A stretch of 64,000 nucleotides of DNA, from the NCBI GenBank assembly GCA_949752795.1, contig OX457060.1, forward strand, positions 2,781,454-2,845,453. Reading direction: 5' to 3'. The translations under genes and the position numbers were made by a program. The notes beneath the pieces were generated by a model. The model was not told where the DNA came from. It saw only the letters and a program-made list of their open reading frames with translations, and ran no database searches. The stretch is from Hyperoodon ampullatus. Taxonomy: Eukaryota > Chordata > Mammalia > Artiodactyla > Ziphiidae. Below, one piece after another: positions 23,177 through 35,000 of this stretch (its first letter is position 1; each line of letters starts with the position of its first letter).

Positions 23177-23829
23177 TCTCTTTTTAGTTTTTTAAGGAAC
23201 CTCCATACTGTTCTCCATAGTGGCTGTATCAATTTAAATTCCTACCAACAGTGCAAGAGGGTTCCATTTTCTCCACACTCTCTCCAGAATTTATTGTTTG
23301 TAGATTTTTTGATGATGGCCATTCTGAGTGGTATGAGGTGATACCTCACTGTAGTTTTGATTTGCATTTCTCTAATGATTAGTGATGCTGAGCAACCTTT
23401 CATGTGTTTGTTGGCAGTCTGTATATCTTCTTTGGAGAAATGTCTATTTAGGTCTTCTGCCCATTTTGGAATTGGGTTTTTTTTTTTTTTTTTGATATTG
23501 AGCTACATGAGCTGCTTGTAAATTTTGGAGATTAATCCTTTGTCAGTTGCTTCATTTGCAAATATTTTCTCCCATTCTGAGGGCTGTCTTTTCATCTTGT
23601 TTATGGTTTCCTTTGCTGTGCAAAAGCTTTAAAGTTTCATTAGGTCCCATTTGTTTATTTTTGTTTTTACTTCCATTTCTCTAGGAGGTGAGTCAAAAAG
23701 GATCTTGCTATGATTTATGTCATAGAGTGTTCTGCCTATGTTTTCCTCTAAAAGTTTGATAGTGTCTTGTCTTACATTTAATCCATTTTGAGTTTATTTT
23801 TGTGTATGGTGTTAGGGAGTGTTCTAATT

Positions 23830-24090
23830 TCATACTTTACATGTGGCTGTCCAGTTTTCCCAGCACCACTTATTGAAGAGGCTGTCTTTTCTCCACTGTA
23901 TATTCTTGCCTCCTTTATTAAAGATAAGCTGACCATATGTGTGTGGTGTTATCTCTGGGCTTTCTATCCTGTTCCCTTGATCTATATTTCTGTTTTTGTG
24001 CCAGCACCATACTGCCTTGATTACTGTAGCTTTGTAGTATAGTCTAAAGTCTGGGAGCCTGATTCCTCCAGCTCTGTTTTTCTTTCTCAA
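23830..24090 (-). pseudogene. LINE-1 ORF2 fragment, C-terminal third
   Basis: An 86-residue open stretch on the minus strand includes [18 protein letters not shown], a conserved L1 ORF2 segment downstream of the reverse transcriptase domain. Frameshifts separate it from the rest of ORF2. It belongs to the truncated L1 at 22254-24124. Confidence 0.8.
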
Positions 24091-24137
24091 GATTGCTTTG
24101 GCTATTCGGGGTCTTTTGTGTTTCTGATTTTTTTTCT

Positions 24138-25689
24138 ATATGTATGTTATACTCTTATTTTTTTAATTACTAAAATCTTACTACACATGCACCTAAAAAA
24201 TGTGACCTATGGCAAGGCCCCTGAAGAAGTGGTCACGTTGGATGTCTGGGTGAGCCTTGGTTCCTACATCTGTGGCAAAGTGATACCCAGTCCATGCGAA
24301 ATGGGATACAGAATTTTTCCAGTGATGACACAACATCTGATGAACTGCCTGGAGCCAAAGAAGAGAGCTTTTAAGATGAATTCTGATTCTAGAATTCCCT
24401 TAAAACTGCACTGGGTTGTGGACTATGCTTCTTACAAAACACTTTACTCCAGATAATTGGGCAGGTTTGCCCCGAAGTCTATTTAATGACTCTAAAGAAG
24501 GTAATCCTTGGCTTCCCCAAATTTTAGCTACATCAGTCCATTGAATGTACCTTTAGTTTGGTGCCAACTCTATCTTAGATAAACAAGAGACCTAGGTTTC
24601 TTCAATTGGGAACACTCTGTGTGGTCTGTTTTCCTCTAATTGGAAATACAAGTAAAGATAACCTAAGACCTGGAAGCATGTATTGATCTTGTCATCAACT
24701 ATTTACACCACAGACAGAAATCAAACCTGGCCTAAGCTGTACAACCTCATTATTGACCCAAACCTATTTAACTCTCTTTCAGAGACTTTAATGCAAGAAT
24801 CAGACTGCAAGAAATGGCCTTATTCCTCACAAAATTACCAATATCATAAAAAAAATCTGTGCCCTATACCCATTCTGATAGTTTTCAGATGATTTGAATT
24901 TATTTTTGTCTGCTGAAGCAGAAAACGATGGCCAGATTCTTTTGTCTAAAGATAGTGTAGCATTCTGGGGAGGGTTCTCACGAGGCAGCTTCCATCATCA
25001 AGAGCAGTTGATGACTAGTTGTGCCTGTGGCAGACACTGCTGGTTGATGTACCCTCCAGCCATTCCCATTTCCCTCCCCCCTTGCCACTTGTCACTGCAA
25101 GAATATGAAGAGCTAAATACTTTGCCATCATCTGCCACAACTAGAGGTAGTCATACTACACAGTTACAGCCAAGGAGACTTCAGCAGAAGTTTTCCAGAA
25201 GGTTGTTTTGTTGATTAATGGGAAAGCCAGCTGGCATTTCCTTTATCATTTCTTCCTGCATTGACTATGAATGATGTCTGGAAGTTCAGCTGCCATCTTG
25301 CCACTGTACCATGTAAGTCAACCTGCTAAGGATGGTGGAGAGGAAAAACAGAAAGGTCATGGAATGCCTACTTCCAAACAAGAAGGGACACTGTGGAGAT
25401 AAAAAACAGAATATTTGGTAGAATCATAATATATCTAGACAGTAAAATTGTAGCAATGTATTTCCTATGGTTGCCAGCATATCATGAAGAACTATCTATA
25501 AACTAGGGCCTAAGTTTAGGGAGCCAATTGTTCACAGGGAATTTCCCATGATGTCACATACGTGTACAGAGGGAGAGAGGAAATGCAGCTCTATAAGGAA
25601 GGAGTCTGAGTCACTGGCAAATTTGATTTGCTTGGGCCTGCAGGACCTGCATGAGGCTGATCATTTGTATCATTTATATTTTTACTTGA
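24138..25689. other. Unassigned; may contain decayed retroviral sequence
   Basis: No family is recognised with confidence. Being downstream (minus-strand sense) of the pol relic at 25690-26500, this is where the rest of an antisense provirus would lie, but I could not identify integrase or envelope motifs or an LTR. The open frames are short. Confidence 0.35.
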
Positions 25690-26500
25690 TAATAAGTTGC
25701 CACAGTGATTCTTGCCAGAAGACACGAAGAGCTTCAGAAACTATGTGACATTGGCTCTGCTAGGTCATAGGGAACAAACATCAGAGTGTTTTGCCCTGAA
25801 GTTTGGATTCTTGCAGAGCCTCTCTTTCTCTGAGACCCATTTAAAACTTTCAGTTCACTTGATAAATAGGTCTGAACATCACACTCAAATGTGCTATACG
25901 TCACCTCCAATATTCAAAGAAGTTCGAAAAATGTTGTTCCATCTTCTGTGGTAGATGGTACAAGGTGCAGGCACTTTCGTTCACATTGAAGGCTATATCC
26001 CATATGATCCAGATCATAGGAACCTAGACTTGTCGCTGACATTGTAGGCCCTTGAAATTTTATGGGATTTATCTCCAGTCCTCTGGCACCAACGTATCTT
26101 ACTAAAATTTCTAAGGTACCTGATACTTTCAGATTTTCAGGGCCAGCAGTGATCAATGTGATATTCTATAGAATATAGAATGTCAAGATGACTAATATCT
26201 CTGGATAAGATGGCAAAGAGTAAGAGAGTTGGCATAGCCTGAGAGCAACCAGGAAGGTGTACTGAAGCCCCAGCCAGGTGAAAGAAAACCACTTCTTGTA
26301 GCCCTTGTAAACTGATATAGTGCTAAAAGCATTTGCTATACAAATAGCTGTGTAATAGGTTCCAGGGGGTGTGCCGATTTGCTCCAGGAGAGAGTCCACA
26401 TCTGGAACAGCTGCTGTCAGTCGTGTCAGCACATAATTAAGTTTACAATACTCTGCAGTTATTCCCCAAGATCCATTCACCTCCTGCACAAGCCCAGGAG
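25690..26500 (-). pseudogene. Endogenous retrovirus pol relic (reverse transcriptase to RNase H junction)
   Basis: Two minus-strand open segments, 26166-26489 and 25914-26156, resemble the fingers/palm and the thumb/connection parts of a retroviral reverse transcriptase. Visible motifs are AAVPDVDSLLEQ and WLGLQYTF in the first, and GLEINPIKFQGP in the second. The catalytic YxDD box that should lie between them is absent: stops and a small deletion fall at that point, near 26155-26175. A further degraded stretch reaching to about 25690 matches the start of the connection/RNase H region in broken frames. It is non-functional. A gammaretrovirus-like or ERVL-like origin cannot be decided here. 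Confidence 0.65.
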
Positions 26501-28760
26501 ACCAAATTCAATGGGATCTGAGAAAAATTACCCCCCTTGCACCTTTCAAGTCTTTACCGGTAGCACTAATCTTTGCAGTTTCCCCTGAGGTATGGTTTTG
26601 CCTTGGGCTTACTATCCTAATAGGGACAATAAGTTCCAGAGGCTTCTGCTTGGCCTTTCCTGCTATTAAGAGTCCTTATTTCTTAAATCAGGCAGCCAAT
26701 GTGGGAGTCCTACTTGTTGCTGAGTATGTCTATTGTAATTCTATGTTAAAAAACCAGGAAAATACACACAAAGAGGACCTATAGAGCAGCAGATGGGACA
26801 GAGTTGGGCCCAATTTATCACCAAGCCTTTGTGGCATTTTGGGTCCTCAAGGATTAACATTAAATCAGAGCCAGTGTCTGGCTAATTCCTGAAAGGTCTT
26901 GATATTACTCATTAGCCTGTGTACAATCATCCTAGTAAATGTCTTCCTACACCTTTGCAGAATTTGCAGAGGCAGACATGGAGGTGGTGTTGCAGGGACT
27001 TGTCTCAAGAGAACTCAGTCTTCCCAGCCATCAAGGGCTCTGGGTCTGTGACCTGATTTAGGCTTTGAAGCTGGGAGAGAGACCAGTATCCTCCATTCTG
27101 GCATCTCTCGCCAGGTTTTGGACAAGCAGACTGTAGTTTTTCCTGTTATATCAATTAAGATAACAGTCTAAGAGGCTGCCTATATATTTTATTCCTTGGG
27201 ACATTGTGATCAACTAGCCAACTGCCAAAAATACCTGCAGGTTAAAACTGTTCAAGTGACGAGTACCACTTTGTCCTTGCTGCTCATTATGGTCATTCTT
27301 GGTCATCACTTGGTTTCTGCTACTTCAGAATTCTATCAACCTCATTGAAATCAAGAAACCACTGCAGAGACAGCATCTCCCAGCCCACAGATGGCCGCAA
27401 CAGAGCTATTAAGATTTCAGGTGTTCCTTCACTAACGTTCTTCTCAATACCTTAATTAAGGAAATGCACCCTGGGCCTTTCGGTGGACTTAGTGGGGCTG
27501 AGGAAGTGTGGAGTCTGCACAAGATAAATCCACCTCAACATTTTTATTTTCTTCCGCATTTTGACTTTCCTCTCTATTATGCCAGAGAAGTGTGAGTATC
27601 TCAGCATCGCTAAGCTTGGGTTTCAGTCGACTACCCAAGAACCATATAGATAAATTCAGCCTGATTCATTATTATAGACAACCCTTCTTGCTCTATCACC
27701 TTATAATCATCCCCAGACTATTTTCCAGGTCTCTGCTTAAGTAAATTAGCAACATCTTGCAGATATTTGGGCCTCTCAGCTCTTTCCGTCTGAGACAGAG
27801 TTTGCACCTGTCCTCTGGAACATGGAATCTACCTCTGGGTATATGTCCAGAAATAAGGAAGGTGAAGAACTAGAGGCAATAGCTCAGGCAGGAATGGTTC
27901 TGGAAGGGCCAAAAGGGGCTGGAGCCAACCTTCTGCTGTTATTGGAAGGAAGATGAAGAAAACATGAAAACTGAAATAAATTCCCCTTTTTCGTCTTCTC
28001 TCTTCTAGTCTTCCTCTAGTGCCTCCCATTGGTAAAATTTAATAGAAAGCTTGCCGACAAGGGGGCCCAGGGAGTAGAGTTTGCAGGGCCTCCACCCCAG
28101 CTTCACGGGGCAAAGCATGAGGGAGTGAGCCTTGTATGGCCCCAGCATTGTTTCATTTATCCCTTTTGCCACACAGCATCCATCCACTTTCTCCTGGACA
28201 AAAGCAATATCATTAAATTTTTTTGGAACCCATTTTTCTCAGTCTCAATCCTTGCAAATTAGGTAAAATGATTCACCCCCAGCTCCAGAGGTGAGGCTTA
28301 GATGGGTGTAAGCCAATCAGAGCACCACATCACACTGATCATCATGAAGAGGAACTAAAAGGCAATATGACAAAATTCAGCCAGAGTGAATGTGGTGCAT
28401 GGAGACCATCCTGCGCTTTCTGGGACAAGGGCAGAAAGAAGATTAAGGCTGACCTGAAAATTTTTAGACTGAAGCTCTTACCAGTATCTTGCTGGAACTT
28501 GAGTCTATGCATAAAGTCAACACATGGAGGAAGGTAAAGCTGAGACAAGACAATCCATGTCCTGGTGACATTGTGTAAGCCCCAAACAAGCTTTGCCTGA
28601 AAGCAGCATTATCTCTGAACTTTTCCATGTTATCAACCATATCCTCCCATTTTGCTGGGCCAGTGCACCATTGCTTTTGGTATCTACTTGACACAATACT
28701 CCAGAGAACTGCCAACGAACAGTAGAATCTCTTACAAGATGAATGGCTATTTCTATAGGA
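26501..28760. other. Unassigned; possibly gag/protease part of the same relic
   Basis: In minus-strand order this lies upstream of the reverse transcriptase relic, so degraded gag and protease sequence would be expected. I recognise no zinc knuckle, protease active site or LTR. Composition and stop density look non-coding. Confidence 0.3.
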
Positions 28761-28779
28761 GACCGCCTACCACATTACA

Positions 28780-28930
28780 TTTACAGATGGTAAATCCGTA
28801 GGCTGGATTGTAAGCTTATGGCCAAAGACTAGGGCATAGGTCAGCTCTCCACAGAGGGATAAAATCCAAGTGCTCAACCTTATTAACATGGTGCTGATAA
28901 CCAAATAAATAGACTTAGTATAACTATTAT
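28780..28930 (+). other. Possible RNase H-like retroviral remnant, opposite orientation
   Basis: The plus strand from 28780 reads FTDGKSVGW before a stop, and a second frame just after it reads GIGQLSTEG. The FTDG start is the usual beginning of a retroviral RNase H domain. The orientation is opposite to the pol relic at 25690-26500. The match is short and may be chance. Confidence 0.25.
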
Positions 28931-29165
28931 AGACTTAAATCTGCCAGCTTCAAGAGTGTATTTGAGATGGGTATAAAGCATAAACACATACAAAGTAGAA
29001 TGATGCAAAATGAGAACAAAGAGAAATCTGAAAAAACAGGACAGAAGAATAGATGCTGGCAGTGAGCTCTGAGTTTCCTGGCAGAAAAGAAGGAAAGAGA
29101 AAGAAGCTGATTTATACCATCCTCACACCAAGATGAAATGAAGCCCACAGATTTGTTTGCAGAAA
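28931..29165. other. Unassigned sequence
   Basis: No feature is recognised. Confidence 0.3.
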
Positions 29166-29169
29166 GAAG

Positions 29170-29405
29170 AAGGCATCAATGTTCATTCAGCACCTACTGT
29201 GTGGCACTCTCCATGTATTATTTCATTCACCTCTCTAACTCAGTGGAATAAATGCTAGTCTCCAAGATTTAGAGATAAAAGAACAGTGGTTCAAAGAAAT
29301 TAAATAAATACCTGGCCCATGGTTTCAGCTGTAGAAAGTGGTGGAGCCAGGATGTGAGCTCACATCCGGCACCTGGTTCCAAGCCCATATCCATCCACCA
29401 CCTCC
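29170..29405 (-). repeat. MIR SINE relic, antisense
   Basis: Antisense MIR landmarks are in order: 'cattcagcacctactgtgtggca', 'catgtattatttcattc', the degraded 'gagataaaagaacagtgg' region, 'aaagtggtggagccaggatg', and 'ggttccaagcccatatcc'. It is close to full length. Confidence 0.75.
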
Positions 29406-30104
29406 TAGAATTAAAGGTTATGTGTAAATCATGAGAAGTTACAAGATGCTTATTTAGTACCCAAAGGATCCAAGGGTCATCACACATGTGGCCACAGTCG
29501 ACGTTCCCAACAGCCCAGAAAGGTAATTACATGATGCCATATCACAGATAGGAAAGCCGTGTTGGATGTTTTTCTTGATGTTGAAGGAAACAAAGTTCTA
29601 AAAGGGAGGCTCCTAATAAGGGAGGGTTATTGTGGGATTATATGAAATCATGTGTGTGAAACTTTTGAAAATTGTAAAGCACTATAGAATTATTTAAAGA
29701 CTCTTTCATTCAATTTTAAAAAAAGATGTGAGAAAACAATTTGAATAAAGGTAAAATTTAAAATAAATAAATAAAATAAAAGAGAGGCTCCTCAGATAAA
29801 AGATATTGATTACTTGATGGTAATTACTTGATGTCTTTAACCTCAGTTTGACAAAAACGCAGAGCATTTTTCCAGGTGGATGGTTCTTGTATAAATGAAA
29901 TATCATTAAATGCCAACTCTGCAATGGCATGTCTGTGGGGGAACTAAAATGGCCCAGGCCAAGCATTTTGTTTTCTGATGACCTTGCTAGATAAAAGTAC
30001 AGAGCTTAGGGGGTCCAGGAAAATGGGGAACTAGTGTGCTGTTCTGACTGTCTCTTTCAAATCACCTATGTCTGAAGCAGACCTGTGGGAAGGGTTGGAT
30101 CTCT
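29406..30104. other. Unassigned sequence
   Basis: No gene or repeat is recognised beyond a short A/T simple tract at 29757-29782. Confidence 0.35.
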
Positions 30105-30545
30105 GTATATCTGTGCTGGATTCTCTAGACTGCAACTAGAATGATCTTTCTAAAATGCAAATCTGAGCATGACATTATCTTGCTTAAAAACCCTTATTAA
30201 AGCTACACATTGACTTTGGGATAAAGTCCAAGATCCTTAATGTGTTCCTTTATGACTAAGCCCTCACACTCTGGACTCATGTACCACCTCTCTCTTCTTC
30301 CCCAAACTCTATGCTCTAGTCACACTGCACCCACCCCTCACCTTCTGGCATTTCTCTGTGCTGCTTCTTCCTCCAAGAATGTCCTCTCTGACTATTCCCT
30401 CCTTTTGCCCTTTCCCAAGCCATCTTTGCCTGTCTTATACTTACTCACATTTCAGGAGCTAGATCAGGCCTTTCCTTCCCCGAGAAGCCTCCTCGGACCC
30501 CTAGTTCTGTACTGAGATGATCACAGCACCTGGGCTCATGCCCAT
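30105..30545 (+). repeat. L2 (LINE-2) 3' region
   Basis: The L2 order is well preserved: 'aaatctgagcatgacattatc', 'gcttaaaaacccttatt', 'ggataaagtccaagatcctta', 'ctcttcttccccaaactc', 'tctgtgctgcttcttcc' and 'ccccgagaagcctcctcgg'. This is among the clearest ancient repeats in the window. It has no coding capacity. Confidence 0.8.
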
Positions 30546-30576
30546 CCTGGCACTCCCACCCCAAAACATCATTGCC

Positions 30577-30789
30577 GGGCTTCCCTGGTGGCTCAGTGGT
30601 TGAGAGTCCGCCTGCCGACGCAGGGGACACAGGTTCGTGCCCCGGTCCGGGAAGATCCCACATGCCACGGAGTGGCTGGGCCCGTGAGACATGGCCGCTG
30701 AGCCTGTGCATCCAGAGCCTGTGCTCCACAACGGGAGAGACCACAACAGTGAGAGGCCCGCGTACCACCAAAAAAAAAAAAAAAAAAAA
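30577..30789 (+). mobile_element. CHR-type tRNA-derived SINE, with target duplication
   Basis: It starts 'gggcttccctggtggctcag'. The A-box-like sequence is at 30586-30599 and the B-box-like ggttcgtgccc at 30632-30642. The body ends 'gagaggcccgcgtaccacc' followed by an uninterrupted run of about 21 A. A nine-base flanking pair (atcattgcc at 30568-30576, atcgttgcc at 30790-30798) differs by one base and supports retroposition. The tRNA-derived head is well preserved, which points to a fairly recent insertion. Confidence 0.9.
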
Positions 30790-30799
30790 ATCGTTGCCT

Positions 30800-31499
30800 C
30801 ATTTTGCATTGGACTCACTCATTTCTCTGCCAAGTCTCAGGGGCAGCACTATATATACGGTGCTTGCTGGATGAAACAGTTGATGAAATTCACAAAAAGA
30901 GTCTTGAGTATGAAGTGTCTACACTGAAAGAAATTTCCCTAAGTTTCAGTTCCTGGATGTATAGGTAAAAGAGATGACCGCTTGCTGCGGAAGCTTGATT
31001 TCTGAGTTAAATTCTGCTCTAGACATAACAATTAAGCTGTGGACAAAAATGAATAATGTATTGGAGTGGGTTCAAAATGAGCTGAAGTTCAGTCACTGAA
31101 AGACGATGTCACTGCGGACTAGTTGGACCAGCAGCTTCTGAACCAGAGCATCTGATGTTCCTGCTCCCAGGACCAGGCCTGGGCTGAGTCCAGAGGTGGG
31201 GGAAGAAGTAGCCACAGCTGCAGGAATTTATGGAGCATGGGAGCTCGGGATGAGATCTGCCAATGGTCAGCTTTATTTCTAACTTCAGCTTGCCCCATTG
31301 TAGCCAGGGAAGTCTTAATGGGGTCGATTCCTACACAGTCTCCAGAACAGGGCACAGAAAGCCTCAGGGAGGACATACATCTCCTATGTTGGATAGAGCC
31401 AATGTCAAATATCTCAATCACCCCAGCTTCTCAATCCCTGGTCCCTCAAACGCCAACAGGGCAAGGCACTGCAGTTTGGCAGGAAGAGCACTGATGTAG
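30800..31499. other. Unassigned sequence
   Basis: No feature is recognised. Overlapping open frames on both strands at 31119-31499 have no family resemblance. Confidence 0.35.
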
Positions 31500-31720
31500 C
31501 CATCAAAGGCTTGTCACTGGTCCAGTCTCCTCAAGTTTGGGGGTTGTTGTCACTTTGGGACAAATCTCCATCTCTCTGAGCCCTAGATTTCTCAGCTGTA
31601 AAATGGGGATAAAGATACCTGCCCTGCCCACCTCAGGGGTTGTCATGAGGATCAAATAAGAAAATGGCTGTGAAAGAGCTTTGAAAACGGTAAAGTACCG
31701 TGGAAATGCCAGAGAGTGTG
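31500..31720 (+). repeat. MIR SINE relic
   Basis: MIR landmarks: 'ctctctgagccctagatttctc', 'agctgtaaaatggggataaag', 'ggttgtcatgaggatcaaataag', then 'gctgtgaaagagctttgaaaac'. The core is well preserved and the 5' head is partly lost. Confidence 0.8.
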
Positions 31721-34435
31721 ATTAATAGACAGCGGCTGCCCCCACGCTTACTTCAAAGGGGAGAAACAGGGTGGAGAGAAGGCTGACATGCCCTGCTTTT
31801 GAAGTGCACAAGAGCAGCTCTCAGCAGAGAGAAAACAGTCTTGCTGCTTAAAAGGCAACTTTCAAAACAACCATTTTCTCTCTGAAGGGAGAATCTAGTT
31901 GGGAGTACTTCAAAGGCTGGGGGAAATTTCCAGAAAAAAAAATGACGTTCTCAATCCAACTTTTAGTCAAGTCAGAGTTATTTAAAAAACCTTCAGAACT
32001 CGTCACTTATTTAAAAAGGATTTTAATGCATTGAAAAGTTAAAAACCGTTAAGAGGGCCAGGCGAAGGCACTGTTCTCCCCGGTCCTGAGGATCACGCTG
32101 CAGAAGGCGGGTATCTGGGCAGAAGTTGGCCCCTCGTTCGTCGTTCGCCACTTCCTCTGATTAAACGTTCCCTCCAAGGCTTTTCTCCCTGTCCCGATAC
32201 ATTTCATACCAAGAATAAGTCACCAGGAATAGGCCTTTATCTCCCTCTCTGACACCTAGCTATCAAGCATGGTGAGATTATTTATTCGGTTTTTCTTTCT
32301 CCTTCCTTTAAATATGGCAGCCTACCAAAGATCAACTTTCAAAAGCCAGAGCAGAATTACAATATCCTACTTAGAGGGAAAAAGACATCTCCACCTCCAA
32401 GCAAAGAGAGGCCCCTCTTTTAAAACAAGTAAATACAAAAATCAATAAACCCGGTCTTAATTCTAGTGGGCAGTGAATAGCGATGCAGAAGAAGTGCCTG
32501 GCCCCAATGCCCGGGAGGTCAGGCAACTGGCACTTGGCCAGACTTATATGGAAATGTGACCATGCCCCCTTCCCAGCCCCCTGTCCCTCCATGTTCCCAG
32601 TATTGTGCTGAGGAAGCAGCTTGAGACTGAGGTCCCCAAGGTCCTGAAGAAACAAGCTTTCTCCTCAACTCTGTCCTGAGAGGACTGACTCTTCAGGCCT
32701 CTGTGGACATGATGGCAATATAGTTGCTGGAAGACTCGGGTTATTTTCCCCACAGGTTGTACCCCCGTCTATAGGATATGAGCAAATGATATACCTTTTA
32801 GACAACATGCAAAGCTCAATTGGACAGTCACATTTCCTACTCTTATTACGCACAAGCAGACAGGAGTAGGGGGTGAACAGGAGAGGGTACAAAAAGACTC
32901 CCCTCTTCCCAAAGGGGCAACCCACAGAGAGGAAGCTTTTTCTGCCTCCACTCCCCACTAGATTTGGTCTCAGAGTTTATTTTTGTAAAGGGCTTTGAAA
33001 GCAGAAATTAAAGAACTCTCAATGGTCTGAAGTCAGAGAACGGCAGCTGCCAAGGGGAGATCAGTCCAGAGGAGAGGAGAAAGAAAGGCCGCAAGTCGGG
33101 TGATGTCACGGGAGAGAAGAGGCTCTCTGAGCCCCAGCGCTCCTGCCACACTTTTAAGCAACCTTGTTTAATTAAAGTTGTGTCTCGCCCTGGCATGAGA
33201 GCAATGGAAGTGTCAGTGTGCTTGTCAGGAGCTCCTTTGCCCAGAGCACAGATCGGTGTACCTATGGCTGAGTGCCAGGCTTCACCTCCAGCACAGATGG
33301 GAAGGCCAGGGGTAATAACCCCACCTTGGCCAGTAGCCTTCCTGGGTAAAATCACAGAAAATTAGGAGACAGCAGCTCCATCTGATTCCTAGTCAGCATC
33401 ATTTCCAGGGAAGGAATGAAGACAATCACGCATGACGTTCTGATTTGGGCAGGAAGGCAGCCCTGAATCTCTCCATGCCATGGACCGATTTGTAGGAAAG
33501 TAAGTCAGAGACACGGGCATGCTGTGAACTGGCCCCGCAGTGGTCCACTCTGACACCCGGCTCCACAAATGGAACCAGCTAATTGAACCATCTGAACTCT
33601 GCAGGACACATACCTGAAGGGGTTTTCCTCCAATATCTGTCTCCAGCTGTGCTTTGTCCAATCTCCCCTTCCCGTCTTTCAAGTATTTCTTGGACTATTT
33701 TGGGCTTTCTAGTCATCTCCAGTCTAGATTGCTACTTCAGATTTCCCCTTCCTCATTGTAGGCCTGGGGGGACAGGGAGTGGGGAGGAGAGGGCACCATC
33801 CATCCTCCCACTTGCCCCCAAATTTCTCACCTGCATTGAAGAGGGTGTGACCTGCCTCTGGGGCACATCAGCCAGTGGCCCATGTGCCCAATGCCCTTCC
33901 TTGCACATGTTCACTAGGCAGTGTTCCCTTGGTGTCCACCTTTATAGCTACAGAGCCCACGCCTCTTCCTCAATCTCTCCATGTTCCAAAAAGGCTATCA
34001 AGGACCACGTCTGTGTCCTCTGGAGACCACTGGCAAATGCGGACCACTGCCCCATCTGCTTTTGGGGCAGACCATCCATAGTTCCTCCCTGCAGACGCCT
34101 TTGAAAAGCCCTTTCCTCCAACCAGGGGAAAAGCTCTATGATGCTGCTCTCCTTGCATGCACAACCGCCTATTTTGGAGGTTAGGAAACTCGCATTGAGT
34201 AAGCACAGGAGACCTGGGGGTCATGAAGAAAAGCCTACAGGAGAGGGGCTCAGGGTGCTTTGCTGAGTGTGCAATTTGTCTGGAGTTGGTGCTGATACAC
34301 AGTAGAGGACACTACGTGCAGCTCTGAGGTTATTGGGAAACCTGGTTCTGTGCCAACACAATGACCAGGACCAGCGTGTGGCTGACAAAGTGTGAATGTG
34401 ACCTTGAGCTTGCATTAATTGTGATGAGGACAAGA
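31721..34435. other. Repeat-poor unassigned interval
   Basis: About 2.7 kb with no recognisable transposable element, the longest such interval in this half of the window. The part 31880-32330 has mixed AT-rich and CG-containing sequence of the kind often seen in conserved non-coding elements, but conservation cannot be judged from one genome. A 173-codon open frame at 33583-34104 has no family resemblance and is probably chance. Confidence 0.35.
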
Positions 34436-34439
34436 AGAA

Positions 34440-34530
34440 GAAAAATAACAAAGATTTATCGAGCACTGTGTATCGGACACTTCTTGCAACCACCTTTATT
34501 CAAGTGTAACCCGATGACACCTTGTTTCTC
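34440..34530 (-). repeat. Possible MIR end, antisense
   Basis: The segment 'caaagatttatcgagcactgtgtatcggacac' followed by 'cctttattcaa' resembles the antisense 3' end of a MIR. It is short and degraded. Confidence 0.35.
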
Positions 34531-34693
34531 CTGTACCTCGTCCCTGTTGCTTTTGAGGATTCTCAGATTCCTCAGTGTGGGACATTTTGGGAAGCTGCTG
34601 GCACTTCCATATGCAGTCAGAAAGTGTGAGGAAGTCAACACCCAAGAAGGCAATCTTTGGCCAGTGGGCAACAATAAATTCTCTTCTCTTCCA

Positions 34694-34969
34694 GAGAGAC
34701 AAATACCACATCATATCACTTATTTAAGGAATCCAAAATATGACACAAATTAACTTGTCTATGGAAGAGAAACAGACTCACAGACAGAGAACAAACTTGT
34801 GGTTGCCAAGGGGGAGGGGGAATGGTGGAGGGACTGGAAGTTTGGGGTTAGTAGATGCAAACTATTAAGTAGAGAATGGATAAAGAACAAGGTCCTACTG
34901 TATAGCACAGAGAAGTATATTCAATACCCTAGGATAAACCATAATGGAAAAGAATATATATATATATAC

Positions 34970-35000
<31 letters not shown>

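Larger units (their letters stand above)
22254..24124 (-). mobile_element. 5'-truncated LINE-1, antisense, with exact 13-bp target duplication
   Basis: This is the youngest-looking L1 of the window. On the plus strand it starts with the T-rich complement of the poly(A) tail and 'catctttattggagtataat', and runs through the 3' UTR, which contains a 23-T run at 22611-22633. It then continues back through the end of ORF2 to about 24124. The 13-mer TGATTTTTTTTCT flanks it at 22241-22253 and 24125-24137. A SINE is nested at 22971-23176. The copy is 5'-truncated, has frameshifts and is not mobile on its own. Confidence 0.85.

Noticed and set aside
22883..23341. Plus-strand 152-codon open frame
   Set aside because: It runs through the antisense SINE and L1. 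The translation is the usual product of the SINE body (phrases such as [13 protein letters not shown] recur in the frames at 30445-30771 and 38048-38350), not a gene.
30586..30642. Functional tRNA gene suggested by A-box and B-box sequences
   Set aside because: These belong to the SINE's tRNA-derived head. The sequence does not fold into a full cloverleaf with an anticodon arm, and it is followed by SINE body and poly(A).
30445..30818. Open frames on both strands around 30.5 kb
   Set aside because: They are translations of the CHR SINE and its poly(A) tail.
33583..34104. 173-codon open frame on the plus strand
   Set aside because: No domain, signal peptide or codon bias was noticed, there are no splice-site-like flanks, and overlapping open frames exist on both strands. 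Several frames of this length are expected by chance in 64 kb.
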